From Aricia agestis (lineage: Eukaryota; Arthropoda; Insecta; Lepidoptera; Lycaenidae), in NCBI RefSeq assembly GCF_905147365.1, contig NC_056428.1, forward strand, positions 12,678,001 through 12,742,000: DNA of 64,000 bases, written 5' to 3'. Below the pieces are notes generated by a model. That model was not told the DNA's origin, made no database searches, and saw only the letters and a list, made by a program, of their open reading frames with translations. This document shows, piece after piece, positions 34,959-47,928 of the stretch (positions within the stretch are counted from its first letter, which is position 1; every line of letters starts with the position of its first letter). Position numbers and translations under genes: made by a program.

Positions 34959-37740
34959 ATGTTTTATGTTTCAAGTAGTGATGTAACGAATGTTGGATTT
35001 TTCAGATTCGCGAATGCGAATGCGATTGCGAATATTTATCTTCAACATTCGCGAATGCGAATGCGAATATTTTAAAATTTCAAATAAAGCGCGCGTAAAA
35101 TGTTCGACAGGTTTGACGTTTCGTGTCGGCTGTTTAAATTGAACATAACCGAACCGATATTGCTTATAGTCTGTCAAGAAAGTGAAGAAATTAAAAAGTG
35201 GCAACATCGTAGTGTCATCTCATTTTTCTTAGATTGATTTGAAAGGGAAAGACACTAAGATGTTGCCACTTTTTAATTTCTTCACTTTCTTGACAGACAA
35301 CAATTGAATGAATTTAGTCACAGCAAGTTCATTCTAAAAGTTTTGTTTTGTTTTGAGGTTAGTTTTATGTTTTATGTTTCAAGTAGTGATGAAACGAATG
35401 TTGGATTTTTCAGATTCGCGAATGTGAATGCGATTGCGAATATTTATCTTCAACATTCGCGAATGCGAATGCGATTGCGAATATTTATCTTAAACGTTCG
35501 CGAATGCGAATGCGAATATTTTAAAATTTTTAAAAAAGCGCGCGTTAAATGTTCGACAGGTTTGACGTTTCGTGCCGGCTATGTTTAAATTGAACATAAC
35601 CGAACCGATATTGCTTATAGTCTGTCAAGAAAGTGAAGAAATTAAAAAGTGGCAACATCGTAGTGTCATCCCATTTTTCTTAGATTGATTTGAAAGGGAA
35701 AGACACTAAGATGTTGCCACTTTTTAATTTCTTCACTTTCTTGACAGACAACAATTGAATGAATTTAGTCACAGCAAGTTCATTCTAAAAGTTTTGTTTT
35801 GTTTTGAGGTTAGTTTTATGTTTTATGTTTCAAGTAGTGATGAAACGAATGTTGGATTTTTCAGATTCGCGAATGTGAATGCGATTGCGAATATTTATCT
35901 TCAACATTCGCGAATGCGAATGCGATTGCGAATATTTATCTTAAACGTTCGCGAATGCGAATGCGAATATTTTAAAATTTTTAAAAAAGCGCGCGTTAAA
36001 TGTTCGACAGGTTTGACGTTTCGTGCCGGCTATGTTTAAATTGAACATAACCGAACCGATATTGCTTATAGTCTGTCAAGAAAGTGAAGAAATTAAAAAG
36101 TGGCAACATCGTAGTGTCATCCCATTTTTCTTAGATTGATTTGAAAGGGAAAGACACTAAGATGTTGCCACTTTTTAATTTCTTCACTTTCTGGACAGAC
36201 TATAATTGAATGAATTTAGTCACAGAAAGTTCATTCTAAAAGTTTTGTTTTGTTTTGAGGTTAGTTTTATGTTTTATGTTTCAAGTAGTGATGTAACGAA
36301 TGTTGGATTTTTCAGATTCGCGAATGCGAATGCTATTGCGAATATTTATCTTCAACATTCGCGAATGCGAATGCGAATATTTTAAAATTTCAAAAAAAAG
36401 CGCGCGTAAAATGTTCGACAGGATTGACGTTTTGTGTCGGCTATGTTTAAATAAACATAACCGAACCGATATTGCTTATAGTCTGTCAAGAAAGTGTAGA
36501 AATTAAAAAGTGGCAACATCGTAGTGTCATCCCATTTTTCTTAGATTGATTTGAAAGGGAAAGACACTAAGATGTTGCCACTTTTTAATTTCTTCACTTT
36601 CTTGACAGACTATAATTGAATGAATTTTGTCACAGAAAGTTCATTCTAAAAGTTTTGTTTTGTTTTGAGGTTAGTTTTATGTTTTATGTTTCAAGAAGTG
36701 ATGTAACGAATGTTGGATTTTTCAGATTCGCGAATGCGAATGCTATTGCGAATATTTATCTTCAACATTCGCGAATGCGAATATTTTAAAATTTCAAAAA
36801 AAGCGCGCGTTAAATGTTCGACAGGTTTGACGTTTCGTGTCGGCTATGTTTAAATTGAACATAACCGAACCGATATTGCTTATAGTCTGTCAAGAAAGTG
36901 AAGAAATTAAAAAGTGGCAACATCGTAGTGTCATCCCATTTTTCTTAGATTGATTTGAAAGGGAAAGACACTAAGATGTTGCCACTTTTTAATTTCTTCA
37001 CTTTCTTGACAGACTACAATTGAATGAATTTAGTCACAGCAAGTTCATTCTAAAAGTTTTGTTTTGTTTTGAGGTTAGTTTTATGTTTTATGTTTCAAGT
37101 AGTGATGTAACGAATGTTGGATTTTTCAGATTCGCGAATGCGAATGCGATTGCGAATATTTATCTTCTACATTCGCGAATGCGAATGTGATTGCGAATAT
37201 TTATCTTCAGCGTTCGCGAATGCGAATGCGAATATTTTAAAATTTCAAAAAAAGCGCGTAAAATGTTCGACAGGTTTGACGTTTCGTGTCGGCTATGTTT
37301 AAATTGAACATAACCGAACCGATATTGCTTATAGTCTGTCAAAAAAGTGAAGAAATTAAAAAGTGGCAACATCGTAGTGTCATCCCATTTTTCTTAGATT
37401 GATTTGAAAGGGAAAGACACTAAGATGTTGCCACTTTTTAATTTCTTCACTTTCTTGACAGACTATAATTGAATGAATTTAGTCACAGAAAGTTCATTCT
37501 AAAAGTTTTGTTTTGTTTTGAGGTTAGTTTTATGTTTTATGTTTCAAGTAGTGATGTAACGAATGTTGGATTTTTCAGATTCGCGAATGCGAATGCGATT
37601 GCGAATATTTATCTTCAACATTCGCGAATGCGAATGCGAATATTTTAAAATTTCAAAAAAAGCGCGCGTAAAATGTTCGACAGTTTTGACGTATCGTGTC
37701 GGCTATGTTTAAATTGAACATAACCGAACCGATATTGCTT
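34959..37740 (+). repeat. Satellite B array, six MITE-bearing monomers, unit 2
   Basis: MITE starts lie at 35167, 35618, 36069, 36479, 36883 and 37332. The second and third monomers are practically the same 451-bp sequence (both with TTTTTAAAAAAGCG), showing a recent local duplication. Three monomers fewer than unit 1. Confidence 0.9.
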
Positions 37741-38670
37741 ACTAGCTGTTGCCCGCGACTTCGTCCGCGTGGACTTCAGTTTATAGCGCGCGATGTCAAC
37801 AAAATTGGTGTCAAAAGCTTTTATAAAAAAAACCTGGTACCCCTTAAATCAATACAGCTGTGCAGTGTGCACACAATAAGTATTTCATTTTTTTATATTA
37901 AACTTTATATTTTATGCCAAATTTTAAAGCTTATTTAGCCCTCCAATTACACAACTTTACCCATAAACTATTTATCATTGATAGATTTAAGGTTACGTCA
38001 CTGCACAGATAAAGTACTGAGTTATTTAATACCGTAGAATAGATATAACAATCGAAAAAAATCGAAACTTAAATGTAAGATGATACCACGTCTTACAGAA
38101 AGACTTTTGAGCAAGCGTCAGCGCGATGTAGAAGACGCACGGCGCCATCTATTATGAATTGTTGGAACTAACTTAATTTGGACAAATTTACGCATTTTCA
38201 CCCCCTTAAAACCCTTTTTTCCAGTAAAAAAGTAGCCTATGTCCTTTCTCAGGCTTTAGACTATCTGTATACAAAATTTCATTACAATCGGTTCGGAAGT
38301 TTTGGCGTTTGGCGTGAAAGCGAGACTGACAGACAGACAGACAAAGATACTTTTGGCGTTTGGCGTGAAAGCGAGATTGACAGACAGACAGAGATACTTT
38401 CGCATTTATAATATTAGTATAGATTATGTGCACACTGCTCAGCTGTTTTTGGGTATTTTTATTAATTAAGGGCCGCGCTACACCGGAATGGCGCTGCCAT
38501 GCGAGGCGAGCACTTTCAGCGCTGCCATTCCGGTGTAGCGCGGCCCTAAGAGGTGTACCACTTACCAGGGTTTTAAAAAGTTTTTAAATTTGACACAAAT
38601 TTTGTTGACACCGCGCGCTATAAACTATTAATTAAAGTCCACGCAGACGATGTCGCGGGCAACAGCTAGT
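37741..38670 (+). mobile_element. Z element copy 4, unit 2
   Basis: 930 bp with the same inverted ends as Z1 and the TAA-flanked MITE at 38470-38546. Confidence 0.8.
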
Positions 38671-40041
38671 TATGAATAAAAACAATATTATATAGTAAAG
38701 TAAGTATGATTAGTGCTGTTACAATAATAAAGTAAAAAATAAAACGCCATCTGTTTTCATATATTACAATTAAAATGTTGATTGCATTGATATATTTTCT
38801 GGATGGAATATAGGCCAACACGGTACACTCGAACTCCTTTATTTTAGAGCGCCTTCTGTTGTCAACTTGTCACATATATTAGAAATGCAGTAGGAGTTCT
38901 ATAAGATAAGATAGATTGATTATTATTATACCAAGTTATAATATTATTAAATATAATATTCTAACGCATTAAAAACTATAAACATAAACATACTAACTAA
39001 TAAGTATGATTAGTTCTATGTTACAATAAAGTAAAAAATAAAACGCCATCTGCTGAATCGTATTAGAACTAAAATGTTCATTGCATCGATATATTTCTGG
39101 ATTTTTTATAATATTATACATAAAATATGTTTAAGATTTTTGAAATTTTATTTTATTTAATACACGTCCAAGACCCAGGAACATTGAAAACTTTTTGTTC
39201 CGCCTGCGAGACTCGAACCCAGGACCCCCGGGATGAGCGCTGGCCACGCGCAATGCGAATTCATTTTCATCGATATTTTCATGGAAATAAAATATTTTCC
39301 CACATCAAAATGTAGCCTATGTCCTTTCTCAGACTCTAGAATAACTGTGTACAAAATTTCATTGCAATCGGTTCAGTAGTTTTGGCGTGAAAGCAAGACA
39401 GACAGACAGACAGAGATACTTTCGCATTTATAATATTAGTATGGATAGTATGGATTAGAAATGCAGTAGGAGTTCTATAAGATAAGATAGATTGATTATT
39501 ATTATACCAAGTGATAATATTATTAAACATAATATTCTAACGTATTAAAAACTATAAACAAAAACATACTAACTAATAAGTATGATTAGTTCTATGTTAC
39601 TATAAAGTAAAAAATAAAACGCCATCTGCTGAATCGTATTAGAACTAAAATGTTTATTGCATCGATATATTTCTGGATTTTTTATAATATTATACATAAA
39701 ATATGTTTAAGATTTTCGAAATTTTATTTTAATAGTCATCCAAGACCCAGGAACATTGAAAACTTTTTGTTCCGCCTGCGGGACTTGAACCCAGGACCCC
39801 CGGAATGAGCGCTGGCCACGCGCAATGCGAATTCATTTTCATCGATATTTTCATGGAAATAAGATATTTTCCCACAACAAAATGTAGCCTATGTCCTTTC
39901 TCAGACTCTAGAATAACTGTGTACAAAATTTCATTGCAATCGGTTCAGTAGTTTTGGCGTGAAAGCAAGACAGACAGACAGACAGAGATACTTTCGCATT
40001 TATAATATTAGTATGGATAGTATGGATTAGAAATGCAGTAG
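38671..40041 (-). repeat. Satellite A array before the helicase insertion, unit 2
   Basis: A-like segment plus two monomers (tRNA-like parts near 39157-39354 and 39729-39926), one fewer than in unit 1 at the same place. Confidence 0.88.
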
Positions 40042-41120
40042 TGTCATCCTCATTGGATATATTAACCAACTTCCGTTTATAGAGCGTGAAAACCTCTTTA
40101 AACTTAATTACACTCGTCCAAACCTGGTAACCAGCATCACCCAGGAGTTGTCTTGCACACACAGGAGCCCTATGGATGTGGCATACGCCTTAAACATGGT
40201 CTATAATAACATCTATTCATCGAAGGAAATTGTGCGGTCCCTAAAGCTAATGAAGTATACAGGAGCGAGAATACCTAAAACCGATCTAAATACCCTGTAT
40301 CTTGTCCACACACAAGAGGAGAAAGCAGCCCTCACTAATACAGGCTATGGATCGGGAACGGACTCTCGCGTCCTCACAATCCATGAAGCTCAGGGATTAA
40401 CGAGTCCTTCGGTGATCATCATACAGACCAAGTCCCGAAAGCTGGCAATCCATGACAGCGTTCCTCATGCAGTTGTAGCTATATCCCGGCACACTAACAC
40501 CTGTGTCTATTACACTGACACTGATGGAGACGCTGTGGCAAGCTTCATAAAAAGAGCCACGGAGGTGTCAACCGAACACATAAAAGATTATAATATAAAA
40601 ATGGCTATAAAAGACAGGAACGATAAAGTCCTAAGCCACATGGCGGGTAGATTCGACACAGAACGATATCTTTTTAACAACCTAGAAACTCCACCCAGCT
40701 TGAGTGACCCCTCTCCACCAAGCCAATGTCACAACATCTAAAGGCAAAGGGTGGAGCAGCATAAAATCTAAGGAAATCGGAAAATGTCGGATCTACTAGC
40801 CGCCACACTGACTGGGACCTCACCGTTCAAAACATTAATATTATTATTATGCAATTTATAAAACAATAAATGTATATATTTATTTATTATATGTATAACA
40901 TATTATACTCTATTCTATTAAATATATATATACACATAAAAAAAAGAAAAAAAAAAAAAAAAGATTGTCCATGGCGTGATGGCCCACAATTAATTAAAAT
41001 TCATAATATTATTTCAATTATCCTTGGTGCGAAAAATCTAAATAATAAAATAACAAAAAAAGGATATGGACGAACAGTCTATAGACGGCCCCAATTTTAT
41101 AATAAAAAAAAAAAAAAAAA
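40042..41120 (+). mobile_element. Helicase retrocopy, unit 2
   Basis: Same insertion site, truncation point and TGCAGTAG target duplication (40031-40041 and 41118-41128) as in unit 1, so one insertion was copied with the unit. Internal A-tract about 40939-40963, terminal A-tract about 41103-41120. Confidence 0.85.
40043..40741 (+). pseudogene. Superfamily 1 RNA-virus helicase fragment, unit 2
   Basis: Same 232-codon frame as the unit 1 copy, differing at few positions (for example Ile for Met in the KMAxKD stretch). Motifs V and VI are present and the N-terminal ATPase half is absent. The frame remains open in both copies. Confidence 0.72.
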
Positions 41121-44100
41121 TGCAGTAGGAGTTCTATGGGATAAGATAGATTGAATATTATTATACCAAGTGATAATATTATTAAACATAATATTCTGAC
41201 GTATTAAAAACTATAAACAAAAACATACTAACTAATAAGTATGATTAGTTCTATGTTACAATAAAGTAAAAAATAAAACGCCATCTGTTGAATCGTATTA
41301 GAACTAAAATGTTCATTGCATCGATATACTTCTGGATTTTTTATAATATTATACATAAAATATGTTAAAGATTTTCGAAATTTTATTTTAATAGTCATCC
41401 AAGACCCAGGAACATTGAAAACTTTTTGTTCCGCCTGCGGGACTCGAACCCAGGACCCCCGGGATGAGCGCTGGCCACGCGCAATGCGAATTCATTTTCA
41501 TCGATATTTTCATGGAAATAAGATATTTTCCCACATCAAAATGTAGCCTATGTCCTTTCTCAGACTCTAGAATAACTGTGTACAAAATTTCATTGCAATC
41601 GGTTCAGTAGTTTTGGCGTGAAAGCAAGACAGACAGACAGACAGACAGAGATACTTTCGCATTTATAATATTAGTATGGATAGTATGGATTAGAAATGCA
41701 GTAGGAGTTCTATAAGATAAGATAGATTGATTATTATTATACCAAGTGATAATATTATTAAACATAATATTCTAACGTATTAAAAACTATAAACAAAAAC
41801 ATACTAACTAATAAGTATGATTAGTTCTATGTTACAATAAAGTAAAAAATATAACGCCATCTGCTGAATCGTATTAGAACTAAAATGTTTATTGCATCGA
41901 TATATTTCTGGATTTTTTATAATATTATACATAAAATATGTTTAAGATTTTCGAAATTTTATTTTAATAGTCATCCAAGACCCAGGAACATTGAAAACTT
42001 TTTGTTCCGCCTGCGGGACTCGAACCCAGGACCCCCGGGATGAGCGCTGGCCACGCGCAATGCGAATTCATTTTGATCGATATTTTCATGGAAATAAGAT
42101 ATTTTCCCACATCAAAATGTAGCCTATGTCCTTTCTCAGACTCTAGAATAACTGTGTACAAAATTTCATTGCAATCGGTTCAGTAGTTTTGGCGTGAAAG
42201 CAAGACAGACAGACAGACAGAGATACTTTCGCATTTATAATATTAGTATGGATAGTATGGATTAGAAATGCAGTAGGAGTTCTATAAGATAAGATAGATT
42301 GATTATTATTATACCAAGTGATAATATTATTGAACATACGAGTAATATTCTAACGTATTAAAAACTATAAACAAAAACATACTAACTAATAAGTATGATT
42401 AGTTCTATGTTACAATAAAGTAAAAAATAAAACGCCATCTGTTGAATCGTATTAGAACTAAAATGTTCATTGCATCGATATATTTCTGGATTTTTTATAA
42501 TATAATACATAAAATATGTTTCAGATTTTTGAAATTTTATTTTAATACACATCCAAGACACAGAAACATTGAAAACTTTTTGTTCCGCCTGCGGGACTCG
42601 AACCCAGGACCCCCGGGATGAGCGCTGGCCACGCGCAATGCGAATTCATTTTTATCGATATTTTCATGGAAATAAGATATTTTCCCACATCAAAATGTAG
42701 CCTATGTCCTTTCTCAGACTCTAGAATAACTGTGTACAAAATTTCATTGCAATCGGTTCAGTAGTTTTGGCGTGAAAGCAAGACAGACAGACAGATAGAC
42801 AGACAGAGATACTTTCGCATTTATAATATTAGTATGGATAGTATGGATTAGAAATGCAGTAGGAGTTCTATAAGATAAGATAGATTGAATATTATTATAC
42901 CAAGTGATAATATTATTAAACATAATATTCTGACGTATTAAAAACTATAAACAAAAACATACTAACTAATAAGTATGATTAGTTCTATGTTACAATAAAG
43001 TAAAAAATAAAACGCCATCTGCTGAATCGTATTAGAACTAAAATGTTTATTGCATCGATATATTTCTGGATTTTTTATAATATTATACATAAAATATGTT
43101 TAAGATTTTCGAAATTTTATTTTAATAGTCATCCAAGACCCAGGAACATTGAAAACATTTTGTTCCGCCTGCGGGACTCGAACCCTGGACCCCCGGGATG
43201 AGCGCTGGCCACGCGCAATGCGAATTCATTTTCATCGATATTTTCATGGAAATAAGATATTTTCCCGCATCAAAATGTAGCCTATGTCCTTTCTCAGACT
43301 CTAGAATAACTGTGTACAAAATTTCATTGCAATCGGTTCAGTAGTTTTGGCGTGAAAGCAAGACAGACAGACAGAGATACTTTCGCATTTATAATATTAG
43401 TAGGTATGGATAGTATGGATTAGAAATGCAGTAGGAGTTCTATAAGATAAGATAGATTGAATATTATTATACCAAGTGATAATATTATTAAACATAATAT
43501 TCTGACGTATTAAAAACTATAAACAAAAACATACTAACTAATAAGTATGATTAGTTCTATGTTACAATAAAGTAAAAAATAAAACGCCATCTGTTGAATC
43601 GTATTAGAACTAAAATGTTCATTGCATCGATATATTTCTGGATTTTTTATAATATAATACATAAAATATGTTTAAGATTTTTGAAATTTTATTTTAATAC
43701 ACATCCAAGACCCAGAAACATTGAAAACTTTTTGTTCCGCCTGCGGGACTCGAGCCCAGGACCCCCGGGATGAGCGCTGGCCACGCGCAATGTGAATTCA
43801 TTTTCATCGATATTTTCATGGAAATAAGATATTTTCCCACATCAAAATGTAGCCTATGTCCTTTCTCAGACTCTAGAATAACTGTGTACAAAATTTCATT
43901 GCAATCGGTTCAGTAGTTTTGGCGTGAAAGCAAGACAGACAGACAGAGATACTTTCGCATTTATAATATTAGTATGGATAGTATGGATTAGAAATGCAGT
44001 AGGAGTTCTATAAGATAAGATAGATTGATTATTATTATACCAAGTGATAATATTATTAAACAAAATATTCTAACGTATTAAAAACTATAAACAAAAACAT

Positions 44101-46851
44101 ATTAACTAATAAGTATGATTAGTTCTATGTTACAATAAAGTAAAAAATAAAACGCCATCTGTTGAATCGTATTAGAACTAAAATGTTCATTGCATCAATA
44201 TATTTCTGGATTTTTTATAATATAATACATAAAATATGTTTCAGATTTTTGAAATTTTATTTTAATACACATCCAAGACCCAGAAACATTGAAAACTTTT
44301 TGTTCCGCCTGCGGGACTCGAACCCAGGACCCCCGGGATGAGCGCTGGCCACGCGCAATGCGAATTCATTTTTATCGATATTTTCATGGAAATAAGATAT
44401 TTTCCCACATCAAAATGTAGCCTATGTCCTTTCTGAGACTCTAGAATAACTGTGTACAAAATTTCATTGCAATCGGTTCAGTAGTTTTGGCGTGAAAGCA
44501 AGACAGACAGACAGAGATACTTTCGCATTTATAATATTAGTAGGTATGGATAGTATGGATTAGAAATGCAGTAGGAGTTCTATAAGATAAGATAGATTGA
44601 ATATTATTATACCAAGTGATAATATTATTAAACATAATATTCTGACGTATTAAAAACTATAAACAAAAACATACTAACTAATAAGTATGATTAGTTCTAT
44701 GTTACAATAAAGTAAAAAATAAAACGCCATCTGCTGAATCGTATTAGAACTAAAATGTTTATTGCATCGATATATTTCTGGATTTTTTATAATATTATAC
44801 ATAAAATATGTTTAAGATTTTCGAAATTTTATTTTAATAGTCATCCAAGACCCAGGAACATTGAAAACTTTTTGTTCCGCCTGCGGGACTCGAACCCTGG
44901 ACCCTCGGGATGAGCGCTGGCCACGCGCAATGCGAATTCATTTTCATCGATATTTTCATGGAAATAAGATATTTTCCCACATCAAAATGTAGCCTATGTC
45001 CTTTCTCAGACTCTAGAATAACTGTGTACAAAATTTAATTGCAATCGGTTCAGTAGTTTTGGCGTGAAAGCAAGACAGACAGACAGACAGACAGAGATAC
45101 TTTCGCATTTATAATATTAGTAGGTATGGATAGTATGGATTAGAAATGCAGTAGGAGTTCTATAAGATAAGATAGATTGAATATTATTATACCAAGTGAT
45201 AATATTAGTAAACATAATATTCTGACGTATTAAAAACTATAAACAAAAACATACTAACTAATAAGTATGATTAGTTCTATGTTACAATAAAGTAAAAAAT
45301 AAAACTCCATCTGTTGAATCGTATTAGAACTAAAATGTTCATTGCATCGATATATTTCTGGATTTTTTATAATATAATACATAAAATATGTTTAAGATTT
45401 TTGAAATTTTATTTTAATACACATCCAAGACCCAGAAACATTGAAAACTTTTTGTTCCGCCTGCGGGACTCGAGCCCAGGACCCCCGGGATGAGCGCTGG
45501 CCACGCGCAATGTGAATTCATTTTCATCGATATTTTCATGGAAATAAGATACTTTCCCACATCAAAATGTAGCCTATGTCCTTTCCCAGACTCTAGAATA
45601 ACTGTGTACAAAATTTCATTGCAATCGGTTCAGTAGTTTTGGCGTGAAAGCAAGACAGACAGACAGAGATACTTTCGCATTTATAATATTAGTATGGATA
45701 GTATGGATTAGAAATGCAGTAGGAGTTCTATAAGGTAAGATAGATTGATTATTATTATACCAAGTGATAATATTATTAAACATAATATTCTAACGTATTA
45801 AAAACTATAAACAAAAACATACTAACTAATAAGTATGATTAGTTCTATGTTACAATAAAGTAAAAAATAAAACGCCATCTGTTGAATCGTATTAGAACTA
45901 AAATGTTCATTGCATCAATATATTTCTGGATTTTTTATAATATAATACATAAAATATGTTTCAGATTTTTGAAATTTTATTTTAATACACATCCAAGACC
46001 CAGAAACATTGAAAACTTTTTGTTCCGCCTGCGGGACTCGAACCCAGGACCCCCGGGATGAGCGCTGGCCACGCGCAATGCGAATTCATTTTTATCGATA
46101 TTTTCATGGAAATAAGATATTTTCCCACATCAAAATGTAGCCTATGTCCTTTCTCAGACTCTAGAATAACTGTGTACAAAATTTCATTGCAATCGGTTCA
46201 GTAGTTTTGGCGTGAAAGCAAGACAGACAGACAGACAGACAGAGATACTTTCGCATTTATAATATTAGTAGGTATGGATAGTATGGATTAGAAATGCAGT
46301 AGGAGTTCTATAAGATAAGATAGATTGAATATTATTATACCAAGTAATAATATTATTAAACATAATATTCTGACGTATTAAAAACTATAAACAAAAACAT
46401 ACTAACTAATAAGTATGATTAGTTCTATGTTACAATAAAGTAAAAAATAAAACGCCATCTGCTGAATCGTATTAGAACTAAAATGTTTATTGCATCGATA
46501 TATTTCTGGATTTTTTATAATATTATACATAAAATATGTTTAAGATTTTCGAAATTTTATTTTAATAGTCATCCAAGACCCAGGAACATTGAAAACTTTT
46601 TGTTCCGCCTGCGGGACTCGAACCCTGGACCCCCGGGATGAGCGCTGGCCACGCGCAATGCGAATTCATTTTCATCGATATTTTCATGGAAATAAGATAT
46701 TTTCCCACATCAAAATGTAGCCTATGTCCTTTCTCAGACTCTAGAATAACTGTGTACAAAATTTCATTGCAATCGGTTCAGTAGTTTTGGCGTGAAAGCA
46801 AGACAGACAGACAGACAGAGATACTTTCGCATTTATAATATTAGTATGGAT
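41121..46851 (-). repeat. Satellite A array with three-monomer higher-order repeat
   Basis: Ten monomers with tRNA-like parts at 41388, 41964, 42542, 43122, 43694, 44262, 44834, 45414, 45982 and 46562. From 42542 on, three monomer types recur in fixed order, with a period of 1712-1728 bp. One type (43122, 44834, 46562) shares a change in the tRNA-like loop (GAACCCTGGA), a second (43694, 45414) shares GAGCCCAGGA and GCAATGTGAA, and a third (42542, 44262, 45982) shares TTTTTATCGATA. Confidence 0.9.
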
Positions 46852-47162
46852 AGTCTGTCAAGAAAGTGAAGAAATTAAAAAGTGGCAACATCGTAGTGTC
46901 ATCCCATTTTTCTTAGATTGATTTGAAAGGGAAAGACACTAAGATGTTGCCACTTTTTAATTTCTTCACTTTCTTGACAGACTATAATTGAATGAATTTA
47001 GTCACAGCAAGTTCATTCTAAAAGTTTTGTTTGGTTTTGAGGTTAGTTTTATGTTTTATGTTTCAAGTAGTGATGAAACGAATGTTGGATTTTTCAGATT
47101 CGCGAATGCGAATGCGATTGCGAATATTTATCTTCAACATTCGCGAATGCGAATATTTTAAA
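46852..47162 (+). repeat. Partial satellite B monomer upstream of UBFD1, unit 2
   Basis: Same as 21154-21464 in unit 1, with one MITE and a GCGAAT block breaking off at ATATTTTAAACG. Confidence 0.85.
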
Positions 47163-47817
47163 CGCAAGTCGGCTGAAATATTTATAATAACCATTTGAAA
47201 ATAATAATTAATCGATTTTTTTAATTTTAGACTAAATTGTTTAGTAACGTTCACATTATAATGGATTATATTGGTAAATACATACTATCCCCGTAGCTTA
47301 ACCAAAAAATTCCGCGAAAAGGATTCGACCTTTTGTTCTGGAATATTGCTAACTCACGTTTAAATTTTCAGCTTCTGAAAAAGGAGACACTACAGAGAAT
47401 CGGGATCCAAACTCTTTGGTATCAAACGGTAATTCCAAGCCGGTAATAGATGAAAACTCGAGTGAGAATGATGATAAACCGCACATCGAAGCCCCCACGG
47501 AGAACGCTGCGTGCACATCGGAAAAGACAGACATTTCAGAAATTCCTGAGCAAGTCGAATTTACAGTTGTATTTAATAAGAATAAACATGACATCACATT
47601 TGCTTACGATGCCTCTGTAGTAGAACTGAAAGCGCATTTAGAACAAATATGTGCAGTGCCACAGTCAGCACAGAAACTCATCATTAAAGGAATGGCCAGG
47701 GACAGCGGGACAATCAGATAAGCCGGGATCGTCAAAGGCGGAAAAGTAATGCTTGTTGGATCCAAAATGGATGATATATTGGCTGTGAAGAGTGCACCAA
47801 AGGTAATATTGTTCTTG

Positions 47818-47928
47818 ACAAATTTTTATGTTTAAGAAATTTTAATACTAAAGAACAAATTAATGTAATAAGAAGATAGCAACAAGCCCTGACACAGTTA
47901 GGGGGATGAGAAATTAAAAAAAAAAAAC
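47818..47928 (+). mobile_element. Short poly(A)-ended insertion in UBFD1 intron 2, unit 2
   Basis: 111 bp ending in a run of twelve A, flanked by the 10-bp direct repeat ATTGTTCTTG (47808-47817 and 47929-47938). Unit 1 has the single uninterrupted site. The form is that of a SINE or 5'-truncated retrocopy; the family is not recognised. Confidence 0.78.
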
